DNA of 64,000 nucleotides, from the NCBI RefSeq assembly GCF_014042345.1, contig NZ_JACEZT010000002.1, positions 248,001 to 312,000 on the forward strand, read 5' to 3'. Source of the DNA: Rugamonas brunnea (GTDB lineage: Bacteria; Pseudomonadota; Gammaproteobacteria; Burkholderiales; Burkholderiaceae_D). The notes beneath the pieces are model-generated. The model was given only the letters and a program-made list of their open reading frames with translations. It was not told the DNA's origin and did not search any database. Below are positions 1 to 8,477 of this stretch, piece by piece (within the stretch, counting starts at the first letter, position 1; each line of letters opens with the position of its first letter). A program made the position numbers and the translations under genes.

Positions 1-796
1 GCCGCACGATGTCGTCGGCCGCGTTCATCAGTGCGAACAGGTCGCAGCCGTGCTGCCAGCCCAGGCGGTCGGCGGCGGCGATGAACACTTCCAGCGGCGC
101 GTTGCCGGCGCCGGCGCCCATGCCGGCCAGGCTGGCGTCCACGCGGTCACAGCCTTCCTCCACGGCGACGATGCTGTTGGCCACCCCCAGGCTGAGGTTG
201 TGGTGGGCGTGGATGCCGGTCTGGGTCTCGGGCCGCAGCGTGTCCTTGAAGGCGCGCAGGCGGGCGCGCACGTCGGCCATGCCCAGCGCGCCGCCGGAAT
301 CGACCACGTAGCAGCAGGTGGCGCCATAGCTTTCCATGCGGCGGGCCTGCTCGGCCAGGCCTTGCGGACTTTGCATGTGGCTCATCATCAGGAAGCCGAC
401 CGCGTCCATGCCCAGGTTGCGCGCGTACTCGATGTGCTGGGCCGCGATGTCGGCCTCGGTGCAGTGGGTCGCCACGCGCACGACGCGCGCGCCGGCATCG
501 TAGGCGGCGCGCAGGTCGTGCAGGGTGGCGATGCCGGGCAACATCAGGGTGGCGATCTTCGCCTGCTTGACCACCCCGGCCACGGCCGCGATCCATTCCA
601 CGTCCGTGTGGGCGCCGAAGCCGTAGTTGAAGCTGCCTCCCTGCAGGCCGTCGCCGTGGGCCACTTCGATCGAATCGACGCCGGCCGCGTCGAGCGCGCG
701 GGCGATCTGCTGCATCTGCGCCACGCTGTACTGGTGGCGGATGGCGTGGCTGCCATCGCGCAGGGTGACATCGGAAATGTAGAGTTTCTGGTTCAT
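1..796 (-). CDS. mhpE: 4-hydroxy-2-oxovalerate aldolase, 3' end outside window
   Basis: Splits 4-hydroxy-2-oxovalerate into pyruvate and acetaldehyde, the last carbon-carbon cleavage of the meta-cleavage pathway. The reading frame is open from the ATG at 796 to the window edge (265 codons visible), so the C-terminus is missing. It begins [20 protein letters not shown]. The TLRDGSH motif (residues 11-17) carries the Arg/Asp/His set of DRE-TIM metallo-aldolases, and HAHHN (196-200) supplies the metal-binding histidines. The start overlaps the mhpF stop by 4 nt (ATGA), as expected for the aldolase-dehydrogenase pair, which in this family forms a channelling complex that passes acetaldehyde on directly. 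Annotation is secure; only the end is unknown. Confidence 0.95.
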   Translation of the reverse strand, partial: MNQKLYISDVTLRDGSHAIRHQYSVAQMQQIARALDAAGVDSIEVAHGDGLQGGSFNYGFGAHTDVEWIAAVAGVVKQAKIATLMLPGIATLHDLRAAYDAGARVVRVATHCTEADIAAQHIEYARNLGMDAVGFLMMSHMQSPQGLAEQARRMESYGATCCYVVDSGGALGMADVRARLRAFKDTLRPETQTGIHAHHNLSLGVANSIVAVEEGCDRVDASLAGMGAGAGNAPLEVFIAAADRLGWQHGCDLFALMNAADDIVR

Positions 797-1767
797 GGCA
801 GGCTCCGGGAAATGGTGGCGGCGGGGGCGGGGGCGCGCTGGCGCTGCGCCATCTGTTCAGCGGTGCGCAGGGCGGCGCTGGTCATGATGTCGAGATTGCC
901 GGCATAGGCCGGCAGGTAGTGGGCGGCGCCCTCGACTTCGAGGAAGATCGAGGTCTTCAAGCCATGCATGCGCGGGCCGACGCCGGGGATGTTGAGGCCT
1001 TGGCCCGGTTCGATCCGGTCGAACTGCACCTGCTGCTTGAGGCGGTAGCCGGGCACGTAGGCCTGCACGGCGGCGGCCATGGTGGCGACGGAGTCGGCGA
1101 TGGCGGCTTCGTCGGCCATGTCGCTCAGCGTGTAGACCGTGTCGCGCATGATCATCGGCGGCTCGGCCGGGTTCAGGATGATGATGGCCTTGCCCTTGCG
1201 GGCGCCGCCCACCACCTCGATCGCGCGCGAGGTGGTCTCGGTGAACTCGTCGATGTTGGCGCGGGTGCCGGGGCCGGCCGAGCGGCTGGCGATCGAGGCC
1301 ACGATCTCGGCGTAATGGACGGTGGCCACGCGCGCGACGGCCGCCACCATGGGGATGGTGGCCTGGCCGCCGCAGGTGACCATGTTGACGTTGGGCGCGG
1401 CTATGCATGCGTCGCCGTTGACCACTGGCACGCAGTAGGGGCCGATGGCGGCCGGCGTCAGGTCGACGCAGACGATGTCCGGCCGCGCCGCCCGCAGCAG
1501 CGCGTCGTTGTGGCGGTGGGCGCCGGCCGAGGTGGCGTCGAACACGATGCCGATGTCGGCGAACTGCGGCATGCGCAGCAAGCCTTCGACGCCCTCGTGG
1601 CAGGTGGCCACGCCGAGCCGCGCCGCGCGGGCCAGGCCGTCGGACGCGGCGTCGATGCCGACCATCACGCTCAGCTCGATATGCCGGGCATGGCGCAGGA
1701 TTTTGAACATCAGGTCGGTGCCGATGTTGCCGCTGCCGATGATGGCAGCCTGGATTTTTTCAGTCAT
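793..1767 (-). CDS. mhpF: acetaldehyde dehydrogenase (acylating)
   Basis: Converts acetaldehyde plus CoA and NAD+ to acetyl-CoA. It has 324 residues, the usual length of the DmpF/BphJ/MhpF family. An N-terminal Rossmann motif GSGNIGTD lies at residues 11-18. The catalytic cysteine is Cys132 in [12 protein letters not shown], at the family position. It lies 9 nt downstream of mhpD and overlaps mhpE by 4 nt, so translation of the three genes is probably coupled. The C-terminal tail is rich in Ala and Pro, as in many homologues. The protein should form the heterotetramer with MhpE that shields toxic acetaldehyde. Confidence 0.96.
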   Translation of the reverse strand: MTEKIQAAIIGSGNIGTDLMFKILRHARHIELSVMVGIDAASDGLARAARLGVATCHEGVEGLLRMPQFADIGIVFDATSAGAHRHNDALLRAARPDIVCVDLTPAAIGPYCVPVVNGDACIAAPNVNMVTCGGQATIPMVAAVARVATVHYAEIVASIASRSAGPGTRANIDEFTETTSRAIEVVGGARKGKAIIILNPAEPPMIMRDTVYTLSDMADEAAIADSVATMAAAVQAYVPGYRLKQQVQFDRIEPGQGLNIPGVGPRMHGLKTSIFLEVEGAAHYLPAYAGNLDIMTSAALRTAEQMAQRQRAPAPAATISRSLP

Positions 1768-1776
1768 GTGGACTCC

Positions 1777-2571
1777 TCAAATGAAATGGCAGCCGACGTG
1801 GCCCAGGCCGTCGACGATGGCATGCAGCTCGTCGCCGGCCGCGACCGGCACCATGGGCCCGAGCGCGCCCGACAGCACCACCTGGCCGGCCTGCAGGGGG
1901 CGGCCCAGGCCGGCCATGGTGCGGGCCAGCCAGTAGGCGGCCCGCAGCGGATGGCCGAGGCAGGCGGCGCCGCTGCCGGTCGACACCAGCTTGCCGTTGC
2001 GGTACAACTGCATGCCGGCCTCGGCTAGGGACGTGCGGCCCAGCGCGACAGGTTGCTGGCCCAGCACGTAGAGGCCGCAGGAGGCGTTGTCGGCCACCGT
2101 GTCCTCCAGCTTGATGCGCCAGTCCGTGATGGCGCTGTCGACGATCTCGATGGCCGGCAGCGCGTAATCGATGGCGCGCACGAACTCGGCCCAGCTGGGC
2201 GCGTGCCCGGCGAGGGTGTGACCGACGATGAAGGCGACTTCCACTTCGGCCTTTGGCTGCAGCAGCCGGGCGGCAGGGATGGCGTCGCCGTCCAGGTATT
2301 CCATGTCGTCGAACAGCACGCCGAAATCGGGCTGGTCCACGCCCAGCTGCTGCTGCACGGCGAGCGAGGTCAGGCCGATCTTGCTGCCGACGATGCGCGC
2401 GCCCTGCGCCAGCCGGGCCTCCGTGTTGACGGCCGCCACCGCGTAGGCTTGCGCCAGTCCGGCGATGCCGTGGCTGGCGGAGATGGGGGCGATGGTGGCG
2501 CCGCCCGCGCGCGCCCGGGCCAGCGCGGCCGCCGCGCTCAGTACCGCGTCGTCGCGGACCGGGGCGCTCAT
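1777..2571 (-). CDS. mhpD: 2-keto-4-pentenoate hydratase
   Basis: Adds water to 2-hydroxypenta-2,4-dienoate to give 4-hydroxy-2-oxovalerate. The 264-residue protein starts MSAPVRDDAV at the ATG at 2571, which overlaps the mhpA stop (ATGA, 2568-2571). The frame stays open far upstream, but that part is the shadow of mhpA. Fumarylacetoacetase-fold signatures are present: GSKIGLTS, the acidic metal site in PKAEVEVAFIV, and PAIEIVDSAI. Order and spacing (mhpA-D-F-E) are those of a standard lower meta-cleavage pathway. Confidence 0.95.
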   Translation of the reverse strand: MSAPVRDDAVLSAAAALARARAGGATIAPISASHGIAGLAQAYAVAAVNTEARLAQGARIVGSKIGLTSLAVQQQLGVDQPDFGVLFDDMEYLDGDAIPAARLLQPKAEVEVAFIVGHTLAGHAPSWAEFVRAIDYALPAIEIVDSAITDWRIKLEDTVADNASCGLYVLGQQPVALGRTSLAEAGMQLYRNGKLVSTGSGAACLGHPLRAAYWLARTMAGLGRPLQAGQVVLSGALGPMVPVAAGDELHAIVDGLGHVGCHFI

Positions 2572-4295
2572 GCCGCCTCCCGGGCGTCGATGCGGGCCGG
2601 CCGGCCCAGCTGCGCGCGCAGCGCCGCCACCAGTTGGCCGGCCAGCGCCGCCTCGACCATGCCGAAGGCGAACTTGTCCGGCCGCACCAGCGCCACCGCG
2701 CCGGCGCCGATGCCGCTGCGTTTGAACCAGGCGATGCCCTGGCCGCTCAGGTCCTCCAGCTCCTCCAGGCCGGCCGGGCCGGCGCGGGCCACGTCGCCCT
2801 GGGGCCGGCCGCCGTGCGGATACAGCGCCACGTAGCGGGTGCCAAGCGCGTCGAGCAGTTGGCGGTCGGCCGGCTTGAGGTGGTCGCGCGGATCGACGCC
2901 GGCGCCGATCAGTGCGTAGCCGTGGCCGGTCACGGCGTCCAGCAGCAATTGCTTGCCGTTGCGGGTCAACACCATCGGCTGCGGCGTCAGGCGCCCTTCG
3001 GGGCCGTTGCGCTTGCGCCGCGCCAGCCCGAAATAGCTGCCCTGGCGGTAGACCGGCTGCGGCTTGAAGCGCGCCTCGGTGAGCAGCACGCGCAATCCCG
3101 GCGTGCGCCGGATCAGCCGCACCAGGCCGTTGCGCAGCATGGCCTTGAGCGGATTGGACATGGACACGAAGTCCTTCATCAGGATGGACATATTGATCAT
3201 GGCCTGGGCGTGCGGCATGCGCTCGCTCTGGTAGGTGTCGAGCAGTTGTTCGCCGGCCTGGCCGGCCAGCACGGCGTCCAGCTTCCAGGCCAGGTTGCAG
3301 GCGTCGCGCACGCCGGCGTTCATGCCCTGGCCGATGAATTGCGGCGTCATGTGGGCCGCGTCGCCGGCCAGGAACACCCGGCCGCGGCGCCAGTCCTGCG
3401 CCATCAGGGCGTTGAAGGTGTAGACCAGGCGGCGCAGGATGGTGACCTTGTCGACGTCGATGTAGCGCGACAGGTAGTGCCGGATGGTGGCCGGGTCCTC
3501 CATGTACTCCTTGCTCTGGCCGGGCATCAGCATGAACTCGAAGCGGTGGTGGCCGTTCGGCTGGCGGCAGCTGACGGTGGGGCAGGCCGGGTCGCAATAG
3601 AAGTTGAAATAGGGCAGGTGGCGCAGGCAGTCCTCGCCGGGGTTCTCCTTGATGTCGACCACCAGCCACGGGTTGGGGAAGCTCTGGCCCGTCATCTGGA
3701 TGCCGAGCTGGCTGCGGATCACGCTGCGCCCGCCGTCGCAGGCGACGAAGTATTTGCCGCGCGCCACCTGTTCGCCCGCCTGCGGCAGGGGCGTGACGCC
3801 GGGCACGGGCGCCGGCTTGCTGTAGTTCTGGCCCTGGCTGGCCAGGTGGAACACCTGCACGCCGCGTCCATCCTGCTGGCAGCGCGTGACTTCGCGCCCG
3901 CGCCGCAGCCGCACCGAGGGGTAGCGCGCCAGCAGGGCCGCCATCTTCTCCTCCAGGAACGGCTGGTAGAACAGGTTGCAGATCGGCCAGCCGTAGGGGC
4001 GCGCCAGGTCGTGGTACTGGTTGAGCACGGTGTCGTCGGGCAGCACCCACTGGAACGGCATGTCGAGCAGCATGTCCTCGGCCAGTTCCTGGGCCAGGCC
4101 GGCGTCCTGGAAGATGCGCATGCATTCGTCGTCCGTGTAGACGGCGCGGGCGTTGCCGTAGAAGGCGGGCTCGCGCTCCAGGATCAGCACGCTGCGCCCG
4201 CGCATGCCCAGCAGGTGGGCCAGGGTCAGTCCGGTCGGCCCCAGGCCGGAAATGACCACGTCGTACTCGAACGTGGCATCGGTGTCGGCATTCAT
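2568..4295 (-). CDS. mhpA: FAD-dependent aromatic hydroxylase, MhpA-like
   Basis: A class A flavoprotein monooxygenase that ortho-hydroxylates a phenolic substrate with NAD(P)H to give a catechol; the E. coli homologue acts on 3-(3-hydroxyphenyl)propionate. It has 575 residues. The FAD-binding GLGPTG lies at 17-22, and the second FAD motif is GDAAHMTPQFIGQGMNAG. I chose the ATG at 4295 because GGAGA lies 7 nt upstream; an in-frame ATG at 4310 has no such site. A pentanucleotide repeat lies just upstream. The substrate is uncertain: the neighbouring ring-cleavage enzyme is not the E. coli type, so the true substrate may be another meta-substituted phenol. Confidence 0.88.
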   Translation of the reverse strand: MNADTDATFEYDVVISGLGPTGLTLAHLLGMRGRSVLILEREPAFYGNARAVYTDDECMRIFQDAGLAQELAEDMLLDMPFQWVLPDDTVLNQYHDLARPYGWPICNLFYQPFLEEKMAALLARYPSVRLRRGREVTRCQQDGRGVQVFHLASQGQNYSKPAPVPGVTPLPQAGEQVARGKYFVACDGGRSVIRSQLGIQMTGQSFPNPWLVVDIKENPGEDCLRHLPYFNFYCDPACPTVSCRQPNGHHRFEFMLMPGQSKEYMEDPATIRHYLSRYIDVDKVTILRRLVYTFNALMAQDWRRGRVFLAGDAAHMTPQFIGQGMNAGVRDACNLAWKLDAVLAGQAGEQLLDTYQSERMPHAQAMINMSILMKDFVSMSNPLKAMLRNGLVRLIRRTPGLRVLLTEARFKPQPVYRQGSYFGLARRKRNGPEGRLTPQPMVLTRNGKQLLLDAVTGHGYALIGAGVDPRDHLKPADRQLLDALGTRYVALYPHGGRPQGDVARAGPAGLEELEDLSGQGIAWFKRSGIGAGAVALVRPDKFAFGMVEAALAGQLVAALRAQLGRPARIDAREAA

Positions 4296-4315
4296 ATCGT
4301 TGTCTCCCATTTTTG

Positions 4316-4334
4316 TGTGGTGTGGTGTGGTGTG
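4316..4334. repeat. short tandem repeat (TGTGG), 3.8 copies
   Basis: Nearly four copies of TGTGG lie in the 44-nt gap between the dioxygenase stop and the mhpA start, just upstream of the mhpA ribosome-binding site. A change in copy number would alter the intercistronic leader but not the reading frame. Whether it varies is unknown. Confidence 0.7.
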
Positions 4335-4339
4335 CGGCG

Positions 4340-5335
4340 TTAAAAGCCGTTGGGCATGAATTCCCTGCCCACCAGCGAGCGCAGGGCCCGCCCCATTTCG
4401 CCCAGCTTGTCGCCCAGCGTCTGCTGCTGCGGCCGGTGGCCCCAGATGCTGATGCCCTGGTGGATGCTGGGCTGCCAGGCCTGCTCGTCGACCTGGATCG
4501 GTTGCCAGCCGTATTCGATCTCGAAGCCCGATGGCGAGCGCACGTAGAACGACAGTTCCTTGTCGTTGGTGTGTTGGCCCATGCCCAGCACGATGGGGTA
4601 GCCGAGCTGGCGGCAGCGCACGTAGGCCGCGCTCAGGTCGTCCAGCGTGGCCGCCTGCACATTGAAGTGCTGGATGCGGGTACGGATCGGGTCCATGCGC
4701 CGGCCGCGCGTGCACGCCACGGCGATCGAGTGGTGGCGCGGGTTCAGGCGCAGGAAGCGGATGTCCAGCGTCAGGCCGCTGATGTGGGCCACGATGTCGT
4801 CGCTGTGGCGGGCGTCGAAGATGTCGTGCCAGAACGCCAGCATGGCTTCCGGCCGGCGCGACGTGATCGCCACGTGGCCCATGCCGGACTGGCCCGTCAC
4901 GAAGGCGCTGGTGCGCATGCGCAGCGGCGCCTCGTTCAGCAGCGGCGTGGTGAACAGCTCGATGCCCAGGCCCTTGGGGCCGGTGCATTGCCAGTACCCC
5001 GCCACGCCGCGCGTGCGGGCCTGCTCGGCGCTGGCGGCCGACACGGCGATGCCGCGCCGGCGCAGCCGCGCCAGCACCTCGTCGAGCGCGGCCTGGTCGC
5101 GCAACTGCCAGCCGATGGCGAGCACGTCCTCGCCGGGGCCGGCCTGCACGATCAGGCGGCGCTGGTGCCGGTCCATGCGCAGGGCCAGCGTGTGCGCGTC
5201 GCGGTGGGCCAGTTCCATGCCGAGCGCGTCCTCGCCGAACTGGCGCCAGTCGTCCAGCCGCGCGGACTCGACCACCAGATAGCCGAGCGTCACGGCGTCG
5301 AACAGGGCGCCCGGGGCGGGGTGGGCGGCGCTCAT
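4340..5335 (-). CDS. type I (vicinal oxygen chelate) extradiol dioxygenase, BphC-like
   Basis: Cleaves a catechol next to the diol (meta-cleavage) using Fe(II) and O2. The 331-residue protein has the two-module architecture of 2,3-dihydroxybiphenyl 1,2-dioxygenases. The visible metal ligands are His154 (GMGHVAITS), His223 (QHFNVQ) and Glu274 (GFEIEYG). Acid-base and O2-site residues match BphC: His201/202 (NPRHHSIA) and His255 (GQHTND). The ATG at 5335 overlaps the mhpC stop by 4 nt. It occupies the place of E. coli mhpB, which encodes an unrelated LigB-type enzyme, so the pathway is a mosaic. Confidence 0.9.
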   Translation of the reverse strand: MSAAHPAPGALFDAVTLGYLVVESARLDDWRQFGEDALGMELAHRDAHTLALRMDRHQRRLIVQAGPGEDVLAIGWQLRDQAALDEVLARLRRRGIAVSAASAEQARTRGVAGYWQCTGPKGLGIELFTTPLLNEAPLRMRTSAFVTGQSGMGHVAITSRRPEAMLAFWHDIFDARHSDDIVAHISGLTLDIRFLRLNPRHHSIAVACTRGRRMDPIRTRIQHFNVQAATLDDLSAAYVRCRQLGYPIVLGMGQHTNDKELSFYVRSPSGFEIEYGWQPIQVDEQAWQPSIHQGISIWGHRPQQQTLGDKLGEMGRALRSLVGREFMPNGF

Positions 5336-6216
5336 GCCTGGCCCCGCGTCTCGGCGCCGTGTTCGAGCAGGAAGGCGGTGGTGACGGCGTTGAACTGGGC
5401 GGCCCGCTCCCACTGCACCCAGTGGCCCGTTTCGCTGAACAGGTGGACGTCGCAGCGGCGCATCCGCTGTTGCAGCGCGCGCGCGCCGGACGGGCGGTTG
5501 ACCTTGTCCTCGGTGCCCCACAACACCAGGGTCGGTGTGCTGCACTGTTGCAGGCGCGGGTCGCGCGTGAAGTCGAGCTTGCGGAACTTGGGCAAGCCCT
5601 TGGGGCGGCGCAGCGGCGGCGCCGCCAGCACGCCCGGATCGATGCTGGAACGGTAGCGCTCGGCGATCACGTCGGCGCTGACCAGGCTGCCATCATAGAC
5701 CAGGTCGCCCCGGATGAAGCGGGTCAGTTTTTCCATGCTGGGGCCGTCGCCGTTGTAGTAGTCGAACAGGCGGTTCAGGCCCGGCGTGGGCAGCGAGCGC
5801 GTGGTGTTGACGCCGCCCGGCCCCATCAGTACCAGCCGGTCGGCCCGTTCGGGATGGTCGAGCGCCAGCCGCAGGGCGCAGGCGCCGCCCAGCGAATTGC
5901 CGATCAGGTGCGCCGAGCGGATTCCCAGCGCGTCGAGCAGGCCGGCCATGCTGCCGGCCAGGTCGCCGAACGGGTCGTCGCGCGCGATGCCCTTGCTCGA
6001 CTGGCCATAGCCGGGCATGTCCGGCACCAGCACCCGGAAATGCCTGGCCAGGGCGCCGATGTTCCTGGTGTAGTTCGATACCCCCGAGGCGCCGGGGCCG
6101 CCGCCGTGCAGCATCAGCACGGGCGGTCCTTCGCCGGCCTCGGCCAGCTGGATGCTGCGGTTTCCGACCTGGACCTTTCTCGTGGCCAGCGCCGGCAATG
6201 CGAGTTCGTTTCTCAT
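5332..6216 (-). CDS. mhpC: meta-cleavage product hydrolase (alpha/beta fold), MhpC-like
   Basis: Hydrolyses the carbon-carbon bond of the ring-fission product to 2-hydroxypentadienoate plus a carboxylic acid. It has 294 residues. The oxyanion-hole motif HGGGPGASG precedes the nucleophile elbow GNSLGG (Ser108). Asp237 (GTEDKVN) and His265 (GHWVQWE) complete the triad. It is the first gene of the minus-strand operon. The ATG at 6216 has GGAG 10 nt upstream. Its promoter region is shared with the divergent amidohydrolase and carries a dyad operator candidate. Confidence 0.93.
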   Translation of the reverse strand: MRNELALPALATRKVQVGNRSIQLAEAGEGPPVLMLHGGGPGASGVSNYTRNIGALARHFRVLVPDMPGYGQSSKGIARDDPFGDLAGSMAGLLDALGIRSAHLIGNSLGGACALRLALDHPERADRLVLMGPGGVNTTRSLPTPGLNRLFDYYNGDGPSMEKLTRFIRGDLVYDGSLVSADVIAERYRSSIDPGVLAAPPLRRPKGLPKFRKLDFTRDPRLQQCSTPTLVLWGTEDKVNRPSGARALQQRMRRCDVHLFSETGHWVQWERAAQFNAVTTAFLLEHGAETRGQA

Positions 6217-6277
6217 TGTGCAATATCTCCTGTGGTGGCGATCGTCAGTGCCCGCCTGATGCGCACCTTAACTTTGT

Positions 6278-6312
6278 TTCGACATTTGTGTCAAGTTGAT
6301 GTTTTTGTCGAA
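6278..6312. promoter_or_regulatory. divergent promoter with dyad operator (mhpC / amidohydrolase)
   Basis: The arms TTCGACA (6278-6284) and TGTCGAA (6306-6312) form a perfect 7-bp inverted repeat. Inside it, GTCAA (6290-6294) and TTGAT (6296-6300) form an inner near-palindrome, giving GACA-N6-TCAA-N-TTGA-N6-TGTC. A minus-strand -35 TTGACA (6294-6289) with a weak -10 TTAAGG (6271-6266) lies in it. A weak plus-strand pair is TTGATG (6296-6301) and TAGGCT (6319-6324), spacing 17. The same element occurs at 8365-8393. The TetR regulator encoded next door is the obvious candidate binder; that is inference. Confidence 0.6.
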
Positions 6313-6381
6313 TTGAGGTAGGCTGCTCACATGGCTGGCACTGGCGCCGGCGTATTCACAGAGGGATAGAGAGGGATAGCG

Positions 6382-7452
6382 ATGGGCATCAAACAGGGAC
6401 GGCTGGACGTCCACCACCACATCATTCCACCCGCGTTTGTTGAAGAAATGCGACGCCGCGGCCTGTCGACGGTGGCCGGCGCCCGCTTGCCGGACTGGAC
6501 CCCGGCCGACTCGCTGGCCGTGATGGACGCCAACGGCATCCAGACCGCGATCACCTCGCTGTCGGCGCCCGGCGTGTATTTCGGCGACCGCGACGCGGCC
6601 GTCGGCCTGGCCAGGCAGTGCAATGAATTCGCGGCCGACATGGAGCGGCGCGCGCCGGGCCGTTTCGGCTCGTTCGCCGTGCTGCCGATGCCGTTCGCCG
6701 ACCTGGCCGCGCGCGAGGCCTGCCACGCGCTGGACGTGCTCAAGGCCGACGGCGTGGTGCTGCTCGGCAGCACCGACGGCGTGTTCCTCGGCGATCCGTC
6801 GCTGGACGAATTGATGGCGGAGCTGGACCGGCGCGGCGCGACCGTGTTCGTGCATCCGAACATGCACGCCACCAGCGAGCAGCTGGGGCTGGGGGCGCCC
6901 GGCTTCCTGCTTGAATTCCTGTGCGACACGACCCGGGCCGCCGTCAACCTGATCCTGACCGGCACCCTGGAGCGCTACCCGCGCATCCGCTGGATCCTGG
7001 CCCACGCCGGCGGCTTCCTGCCCTATGTCGCCTGGCGCATCTCGCTGGCCAATGCCCTGCCCGAGTACGCGCGGCAGGCGCCGCAGGGCGTGCTCGAGTA
7101 CATCAAGCGCTTCTATTTCGACACGGCGCTGTCGCCCTCGCCCTACGCGCTGGGGGCGCTGCGCGAGCTGGTGGCGCCCACCCACATCCTGTTCGGCAGC
7201 GACTTTCCGTTCGCGCCGGCGCCCGTCACGGCCATGTGCTGCGCCACGCTCGACCGCACCGACATGCTCGACGCGGCCGGCAAGTACGGCGTCGCGCGCG
7301 GCAACGGCTTGATGCTGTTCCCCCGCCATGCCGTGGCCGGCGAGCAGGTGCGGGCCACGCCGCTGTACCAGGGCGACACGCTGCGCACCATGGGCCGGCG
7401 GCTGGGCGCGCGCGTGGTCGGCAAGGTGGCCGAGCGCATGCGCAATCGTTGA
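6382..7452 (+). CDS. ACMSD-family metal-dependent amidohydrolase / aromatic decarboxylase
   Basis: A 356-residue amidohydrolase_2 protein. The N-terminal metal site is DVHHH, followed by HAGGFLPY, and the late metal aspartate lies in FGSDFPFAP. Relatives include 2-amino-3-carboxymuconate semialdehyde decarboxylase, gamma-resorcylate decarboxylase and fungal 6-methylsalicylate decarboxylase; the DVHHHIIPP opening is most like the last group. It is divergent from the mhp operon and shares its operator, so it likely supplies the phenol that MhpA hydroxylates by decarboxylating a hydroxybenzoate. Start chosen at the ATG preceded by GAGGG. The substrate is inferred, not shown. Confidence 0.75.
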   Translation: MGIKQGRLDVHHHIIPPAFVEEMRRRGLSTVAGARLPDWTPADSLAVMDANGIQTAITSLSAPGVYFGDRDAAVGLARQCNEFAADMERRAPGRFGSFAVLPMPFADLAAREACHALDVLKADGVVLLGSTDGVFLGDPSLDELMAELDRRGATVFVHPNMHATSEQLGLGAPGFLLEFLCDTTRAAVNLILTGTLERYPRIRWILAHAGGFLPYVAWRISLANALPEYARQAPQGVLEYIKRFYFDTALSPSPYALGALRELVAPTHILFGSDFPFAPAPVTAMCCATLDRTDMLDAAGKYGVARGNGLMLFPRHAVAGEQVRATPLYQGDTLRTMGRRLGARVVGKVAERMRNR

Positions 7453-7565
7453 CCGGACGGCGGCGGGGCGGGGCCTGAACTGTGGGACAATACCGGCTTC
7501 GCGCGCGCCGGGCCGGGCTGGCGGGGCGGCGCGGCCCACCGAATAACCACAAAATGGCGTAGCCG

Positions 7566-8249
7566 ATGCACATGAAGCAAGAGGACCACCGCGTCCGTGT
7601 TGGCGCCGAGCGCAGACAGAAGATGCGCCGGCATTTGATTGAGAGCGCGCTCAAGCTGTTCGCCGAGCGGGGCCTGGAGGAAGTGGTGATCGACGACGTG
7701 ATCGTCGCCGCCGGCGTGTCGCGCGGCACGTTCTACCATTACTTCAAGACCAACGCGGAACTGCTGGCCGCCGTCGTCGAGGACCTGGGCAACGAGTTGA
7801 TGCAGATGATCGAGGCGGTGGTCGGCACGCTCAAGGACCCGGCCGAGCGCCTGGCGCTGGGCCTGCGCCTGTACCTGCACGCGGTGCAGGCCTACCCGAC
7901 CTTCGCCGCCTTCATGGCCCGCACCGGCCTGCACGCAGCCGGTCCGAACAACCTGGTGTACGAATACATCCCGCGCCACTTGGAAGACGGCATGCGGGCC
8001 GGCCGCTTCAAGATCGCCGACGTGGGCATGGGACTGGACGTGGTGGCCGGCATCGCGCTGGCCGCCGTCAACAGCATCGTCGGCCGGGCCGTGCCGCCGC
8101 ACTTCCCCGAACAGGCCACCAGCCATATCCTGATGGGGCTGGGCATGACGCCCGCCACGGCGGGCCGCCTGGTGCAACTGCCGCTGCCCGCCGTCGCCTT
8201 GCCGCCGGATTCGCTGCTGGTCCGCACCCACCCCGCGCCCGCCGCCTGA
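7566..8249 (+). CDS. TetR/AcrR-family transcriptional regulator
   Basis: A 227-residue regulator with an N-terminal TetR helix-turn-helix: residues about 18-65, with the typical run GVSRGTFYHYFK. The ligand-binding C-terminal half is not family-diagnostic. It sits between the amidohydrolase (113 nt upstream) and the outer-membrane channel gene, and probably regulates both flanking promoter regions, which share a dyad element. Ending in a Pro/Ala-rich tail, it is a little longer than typical TetR proteins. An in-frame second ATG (third codon) is an equally possible start. Confidence 0.9.
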   Translation: MHMKQEDHRVRVGAERRQKMRRHLIESALKLFAERGLEEVVIDDVIVAAGVSRGTFYHYFKTNAELLAAVVEDLGNELMQMIEAVVGTLKDPAERLALGLRLYLHAVQAYPTFAAFMARTGLHAAGPNNLVYEYIPRHLEDGMRAGRFKIADVGMGLDVVAGIALAAVNSIVGRAVPPHFPEQATSHILMGLGMTPATAGRLVQLPLPAVALPPDSLLVRTHPAPAA

Positions 8250-8364
8250 TCGTCCTCCCTCCCGTCTTAGCCGGCGCCGCCCCGCAGGCGCGCCGGCCAT
8301 CGCCCGCGCCCGTCGCTTGACGTGCCGTTACAACGCTCGCCTTCCGTCGCCATTTTTTCGTATC

Positions 8365-8401
8365 GACAAATTCGTCAAATCGATAAAAATGTCACTATAA
8401 T
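8365..8401 (+). promoter_or_regulatory. promoter and operator copy for the outer-membrane channel gene
   Basis: A perfect -10 TATAAT lies at 8396-8401. Immediately upstream is the second copy of the dyad seen at 6281-6309: GACA (8365-8368), GTCAA (8374-8378), GAT (8382-8384) and TGTC (8390-8393), with identical spacing and 18 of 29 positions identical. It covers the place where a -35 would be, and no good -35 is visible, so binding there should repress. TetR control is inferred. Confidence 0.6.
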
Positions 8402-8477
8402 TGACCGGGCAGCCGGTGGTGCACTTGCCTTGCGCGCCGCCGGCTGCACCTCAAACGAAAAAATGACGGAGACGACA

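Noticed and set aside
1777..4125. A single 782-codon frame that would fuse the hydratase to an upstream protein
   Set aside because: The upstream part is mhpA read in the wrong frame; the hydratase starts at 2571 with a 4-nt overlap.
4316..4334. TGTGG repeat as phase-variation switch of mhpA
   Set aside because: It lies outside the coding frame and upstream of the ribosome-binding site, so on/off switching by frameshift is not possible; kept only as a repeat.
8271..8296. Hairpin CCGGCGC/GCGCCGG after tetR as an intrinsic terminator
   Set aside because: No T run follows and GC-rich stems of 7 bp are common by chance in this sequence.
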